Shown: positions 59,480 to 64,000 of the stretch, one piece after another
Layout of the letters: the number at the start of each line of letters is the position of its first letter
Numbering within the stretch: position 1 is the first letter of the stretch
From: Omphiscola glabra
Taxonomy: Eukaryota > Mollusca > Gastropoda > Lymnaeidae
Reading direction: 5' to 3'
Assembly: GCA_964017045.1 (NCBI GenBank)
Contig: OZ024806.1
Span: 2,089,002 to 2,153,001, forward strand
Length of the DNA: 64,000 nt
Made by a program: the position numbers and the translations under genes
The notes under the pieces: model-generated
Told to the model about the DNA's origin: nothing
The model's database searches: none
Seen by the model: the letters and a program-made list of their open reading frames with translations, nothing else

Positions 59480-61565
59480 TTAACCAGCACCACAACCAGC
59501 ACCACAAACACCAGCACCATAACCAGCACCATAAACAGCACCACAACCAGCACCACAAACACCAGCACCACAAACAGAACAACAACCAGCACCACAACGA
59601 GCACCACAACAAGCACCACAACCAACACCACAAACACCAGCACCATAAACACCAGCACCACAACCAGCACCACAACCAGCACCACAACCAGCACCACAAC
59701 CAGCACCACAACCAGCACCAAAACCAGCACCACAACCAACACCACAACCAGCACCACAACCATCACCACAACCAGCACCACAACCAGCACCACAACCAGC
59801 ACCACAACCACCACCACCACCACCACAACCAACACCACAACCACCACCACAACCACCAGCACTACAAACAGCATTACAACCACCACCACAACCACCACCA
59901 CAAGCAGCACCACATACACCAGAACCACAAACAGCACCACAACCAGCACCACAAACACCAGCACCACAACCAGCACCATAAACACCAGCACAACAACCAG
60001 CACAACAAACAGCACCACAACCACAACCACCACAACAAACACCAGCACCACAACCAGCATCACAAACACCAGCACCACAAACACCAGCACCACAAACACC
60101 AGCACCACAATCACCACCGCAACCAGCACCACACACACCAGCACAACAAACAGCACCACAACCACCACCACAAACACCAGCACCACAATCAGCACCATAA
60201 ACACCAGCACCACTACCAGCACCACAAACAGAACAACAACCAGCACCACAACGAGCACAACAACAAGCACCACAACCAACACCACAAACACCAGCACCAT
60301 AAACACCAGCACCACAACCAGCACCACAACCACCACCGCAACCAGCACCACAAACACCAGCACCACAAACCGCACCACAACCACCACCACAAACACCAGC
60401 ACCACAATCAGCACCATAAACACCAGCACCACAACCAGCACCACAAACAGAACAACAACCAGCACCACAACGAGCACAACAACAAGCACCACAACCAACA
60501 CCACAAACACCAGCACCATAAACACCAGCACCACAACCAGCACCACAACCACCACCGCAACCAGCACCACAAACACCAGCACCACAAACCGCACCACAAC
60601 CACCACCACAAACACCAGTACCACAACCAGCACCACAACCAGCACAACAAACAGCACCACAACCAGCACCATAACCCCCAGCACCACAACCACCACCACA
60701 AACACCAGCACAACAACCAGCACCACAAACACCAGCACCACAAACCGCACTACAACCACCACAACAAACACCAGTACCACAACCAGCACCACAACCAGCA
60801 CCACAAACACTACCACAACCACCACCACAACCACCACCACAACCACCACCCCAACCACCACCACAAACACCAGCACCACAAACAGCACCTTAACCAGCAC
60901 CTTAACCAGCACCACAACCACCACCACAAACACCAGTACCACAACCAGCACCACAACCAGCACCACAAACACCAGCACTACAAAAAGCACCACAACCAGC
61001 ACCACAACCACCACCACAAGCAGCACCACATACACCAGCACCACAAACACCAGCACCACAAACACCAGCACCACAACCACCACCAAAACAAGCAAAACAA
61101 CCACCACCACAAACACCAGGACAACAAACAGCACCACAACCAGCACAACAAACAGCACCACAACCAGCACAACAAACAGCACCAAAACCACCACCACAAC
61201 CACCACAACAAACACCAGCACCACAACCAGCACCACAACCAGCACAACAATCAGCACCACAAATACCAGCAGCACAACCACCACCAAAAACACCAGCACC
61301 ACAAACATCACCACAACCAGCACCACAACCAGAACCACAACCACCACCACCAGAACCATCACCACCACCACCACAAAAACAACCACCACAACCACCAGCA
61401 CCACCACAACCAGCAACACAACCACCACTACAAACACCAGCACCACAAACACCAGCACCACAAACAACACCACAAACAGCACCACAACCAGTACCACCAC
61501 CACAAACATCACCACCAACACCACAACCAGCACACAACCACCACCAAAACCAGCAAAATAAACCA
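59480..61565. repeat. Core module, copy 5
   Basis: Marker order as in the other cores, with CACTACC at 60211. Spacing to the core at 27187 is 32293 at the left and 32104 further right. Most of that fall is the missing 204-base internal duplication. A private change, CCACAACAAACACCAGTACC for CCACCACAAACACC, lies at about 60756. Confidence 0.84.
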
Positions 61566-63040
61566 CCACCACAAACACCAGTACCACAACCAGCACCACA
61601 ACTAGCACCACAACCACCACCACAACTAGCACCACAACCAGCACCACAACCAGCACCACAACCATCACTACCACCACAACACCACCACCACCACAACCAG
61701 CACCACAATCACCACCACGACCACCAGCACCACAACCACCACCACAAACACCACCACAACCACCACTACAACCACCACCACAACCACCACCACAAACACA
61801 ACCACCACAACAACCAACACCACAACCATCACCACCACAACGACCACCACCACAACCAGCACCACAACCAACACCACAACCACCACCACAAACAACACCA
61901 CAACCACCACCACAAACACAACCACCACAACAACCAACACCAAAACCATCACCACCACAACGACCACCACCACAACCAGCACCATAACCAACACCACAAC
62001 CAACACCACAACCAACACCACAACCACCACCACAACCACCACCAGCACCACAACCAGCACCACAAACAGCACCAAAACCAGCACCACAACCAGCACCACA
62101 ACCAGCACCACAACCAGCACCAAAACCAGCACCACAACCAACACCACAACCAGCACCACAACCAGCACCACAACCAGCACCACAACCAGCACCACAACCA
62201 GCACCACAACCAGCACCACAACCAGCACCACAAACAACACCATAACCAGCACCACAACCAGCACCACAACCAGCACCACAACCACCACCACAACCACCAG
62301 CACCACAATCAGCATTACAACCATCACCACCAACAACACTTCCAGCACCACAACCACCACCAAAAACAGCAAAACAACCAGCACCACAACCACCAGCACC
62401 ACCACAACCAGCAACACAACCACCACCACAAACACCAGCACCACAACAAGCACCACAACCAACACCACAACCATCACCACAACCACCACCACAATCATCA
62501 CCACCACAACCACCACCACAACCACCACCAGCACCACAACCAGCACCACAACCAGCACCTCAACCAACACCACAACCAGCACCACAAACACCAGCACCAC
62601 AAACAGCACCACATTCACCACCACAAACACCAGCACCACAACCACCACCACAAAATCCAGCACCTCAAAAAGCACCACAACCAGCACCACAACCACTACC
62701 ACAACTACCACCACAACCACCACCCCAACCACCACCACAAACACCAGCATCACAAACAGCACAACAACCAGCTCCTTAACCAGCACCACAACCACCACCA
62801 CAAACACCAGCACCATAACCAGCACCATAAACAGCACCACAACCAGCACCACAACCAGCACCACAAACACCAGCACCACAAAAAGCACCACAACCACCAC
62901 CACAAACACCAGCACCACAACCAGCACCACGAACACAAACACCACAACCACCACAACAACCACCACCAAACCCATCACCACCACAACCACCACCACCACA
63001 ACCTGCACCACAACAAGCACCACAACCAACACCACAAACA
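61566..63040. repeat. Segment related to 29.46-31.0 kb
   Basis: Follows 29463-31000 at spacing about 32104, including the CACTTCC marker, the CAAAATCCAGCACC word and the CACGAACACAAACACC word. It retains the C that is missing at about 30502 in the 30 kb relative. The CAACACCACCACC slip is present at about 61678. Confidence 0.8.
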
Positions 63041-64000
63041 CCAGCACCATAAACACCAGCACCACAACCAGCACCACAACCAGCACCACAACCAGCACCA
63101 CAACCAGCACCACAACCAGCACCAAAACCAGCACCACAACCAACACCACAACCAGCACCACAACCAGCACCACAACCAGCACCACAACCAGCACCACAAC
63201 CAGCACCACAACCACCACCACCACCACCACAACCAACACCACAACCACCACCACAACCACCAGCACTACAAACAGCATTACAACCACCACCACAACCACC
63301 ACCACAAGCAGCACCACATACACCAGAACCACAAACAGCACCACAACCAGCACCACAAACACCAGCACCACAACCAGCACCATAAACACCAGCACAACAA
63401 CCAGCACAACAAACAGCACCACAACCACAACCACCACAACAAACACCAGCACCACAACCAGCATCACAAACACCAGCACCACAAACACCAGCACCACAAT
63501 CACCACCGCAACCAGCACCACACACACCAGCACAACAAACAGCACCACAACCACCACCACAAACACCAGCACCACAATCAGCACCATAAACACCAGCACC
63601 ACTACCAGCACCACAAACAGAACAACAACCAGCACCACAACGAGCACAACAACAAGCACCACAACCAACACCACAAACACCAGCACCATAAACACCAGCA
63701 CCACAACCAGCACCACAACCAGCACCACAACCACCACCGCAACCAGCACCACAAACACCAGCACCACAAACCGCACCACAACCACCACCACAAACACCAG
63801 CACCACAATCAGCACCATAAACACCAGCACCACAACCAGCACCACAAACAGAACAACAACCAGCACCACAACGAGCACAACAACAAGCACCACAACCAAC
63901 ACCACAAACACCAGCACCATAAAAACCAGCACCACAACCAGCACCACAACCACCACCGCAACCAGCACCACAAACACCAGCACCACAAACCGCACCACAA
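63041..64000. repeat. Core module, copy 6 (partial, leaves the window)
   Basis: The core begins again, with CACTACC at 63600, and continues to the last base. The TAAAAACCAGC word at about 63920 is the variant found in the first half of the 204-base duplication in copies 1-3. This copy therefore probably carries the duplication, with its second half beyond the window edge. Confidence 0.78.

Larger units (their letters stand above)
1..64000. repeat. Satellite megablock of 12/15-base A+C words covering the whole window
   Basis: The full window is made of the 12-mer CCAGCACCACAA, the 15-mer ACACCAGCACCACAA and substituted derivatives such as CCACCACCACAA, CCAACACCACAA and CCATCACCACAA. In the triplet register in which CCA and GCA are codons, the third base is A nearly everywhere. 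The common exceptions are a handful of recurrent words (CCG, CCT, CCC, CAC, CAT, AAT). The + strand is A/C rich and the - strand G/T rich throughout, with no switch of orientation anywhere. I saw no tRNA, rRNA, transposase, promoter or terminator signature. Inference: a eukaryotic satellite grown by slippage of short words and by unequal exchange of kilobase blocks. A decayed, expanded coding repeat is an alternative origin. The repeat call is secure; the origin is not known. Confidence 0.97.

Noticed and set aside
1..64000. CRISPR array
   Set aside because: There is no alternation of a constant repeat with unique spacers. Both the repeats and the intervening text are the same 12/15-base words.
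1..64000. Telomeric repeat block, because one strand is TG-rich
   Set aside because: The words contain GCTGG and GTTGTGG in fixed triplet order and no known telomere unit. The block also has internal kilobase duplications. A subtelomeric location cannot be excluded, but the sequence does not show it.
1..64000. Hydroxyproline-rich or Pro/Gln-rich cell-wall or storage protein gene in the NNA frame
   Set aside because: TAA occurs every few hundred bases, often closer, and one-base slips change the frame repeatedly without compensation. Third positions are the least variable, which is opposite to selection on a protein.
1..64000. Simple trinucleotide repeat expansion (CCA or CAA)
   Set aside because: Pure CCA runs are only a few triplets long. 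The period is 12 or 15, and variant words keep their order within blocks, so this is a word-based satellite with higher-order structure.

Overview
This 64 kb window is a single low-complexity satellite array. I found no recognisable gene, RNA gene, CRISPR array, insertion sequence or stretch of unique DNA. The + strand is almost entirely A and C with a little G and less T (roughly half C and two fifths A, judged by eye). It is built from a 12-base word, CCAGCACCACAA, and a 15-base variant, ACACCAGCACCACAA, with substituted forms. Written in triplets this is CCA-GCA-CCA-CAA, and nearly every third base is A for the whole window. Only triplet positions 1 and 2 vary (CCA, GCA, ACA, TCA, GTA, CAA, AAA and so on). 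The organism cannot be identified. Satellite of this kind, with nested kilobase duplications, suggests a eukaryotic repeat block, but that is inference.

Layout. Positions 1-12659 recur almost unchanged at 17474-30132 (spacing 17473). The segment between them (about 12660-17473) is itself an older relative of about 3000-7000 (spacing about 9.7 kb). A roughly 2 kb core occurs six times: about 9714, 27187, 31000, 55725, 59480 and a partial copy running off the right edge. The copies near 27.4-30.2 kb and 31.0-33.8 kb form a tandem pair (spacing 3586-3598). Further tandem pairs lie at 33.7-34.6 kb (period 423), 35.8-39.1 kb (about 1.7 kb), 39.3-42.0 kb (about 1.45 kb) and 44.4-54.9 kb (about 5.1-5.3 kb). 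The right end, 57.9-64 kb, is again related to 25.5-31.9 kb.

Coding. Very long open frames exist, up to several thousand codons, but they follow from the fixed A. A frame whose codons all begin with A (+), all have T in the middle (-), or all end in T (-) cannot contain a stop. The predicted products (Ser/Thr runs, Val/Leu runs, Cys/Gly runs) are forced by composition and are not evidence of genes. The one frame that reads like a plausible protein, Pro-Ala-Pro-Gln, is cut by many TAA triplets at Gln positions.

The most informative features are the invariant-A lattice, a countable series of mostly one-base register slips that serve as phylogenetic markers, a 53-base duplication that created one of those slips, and a nested duplication history that changes in 12- or 15-base steps.
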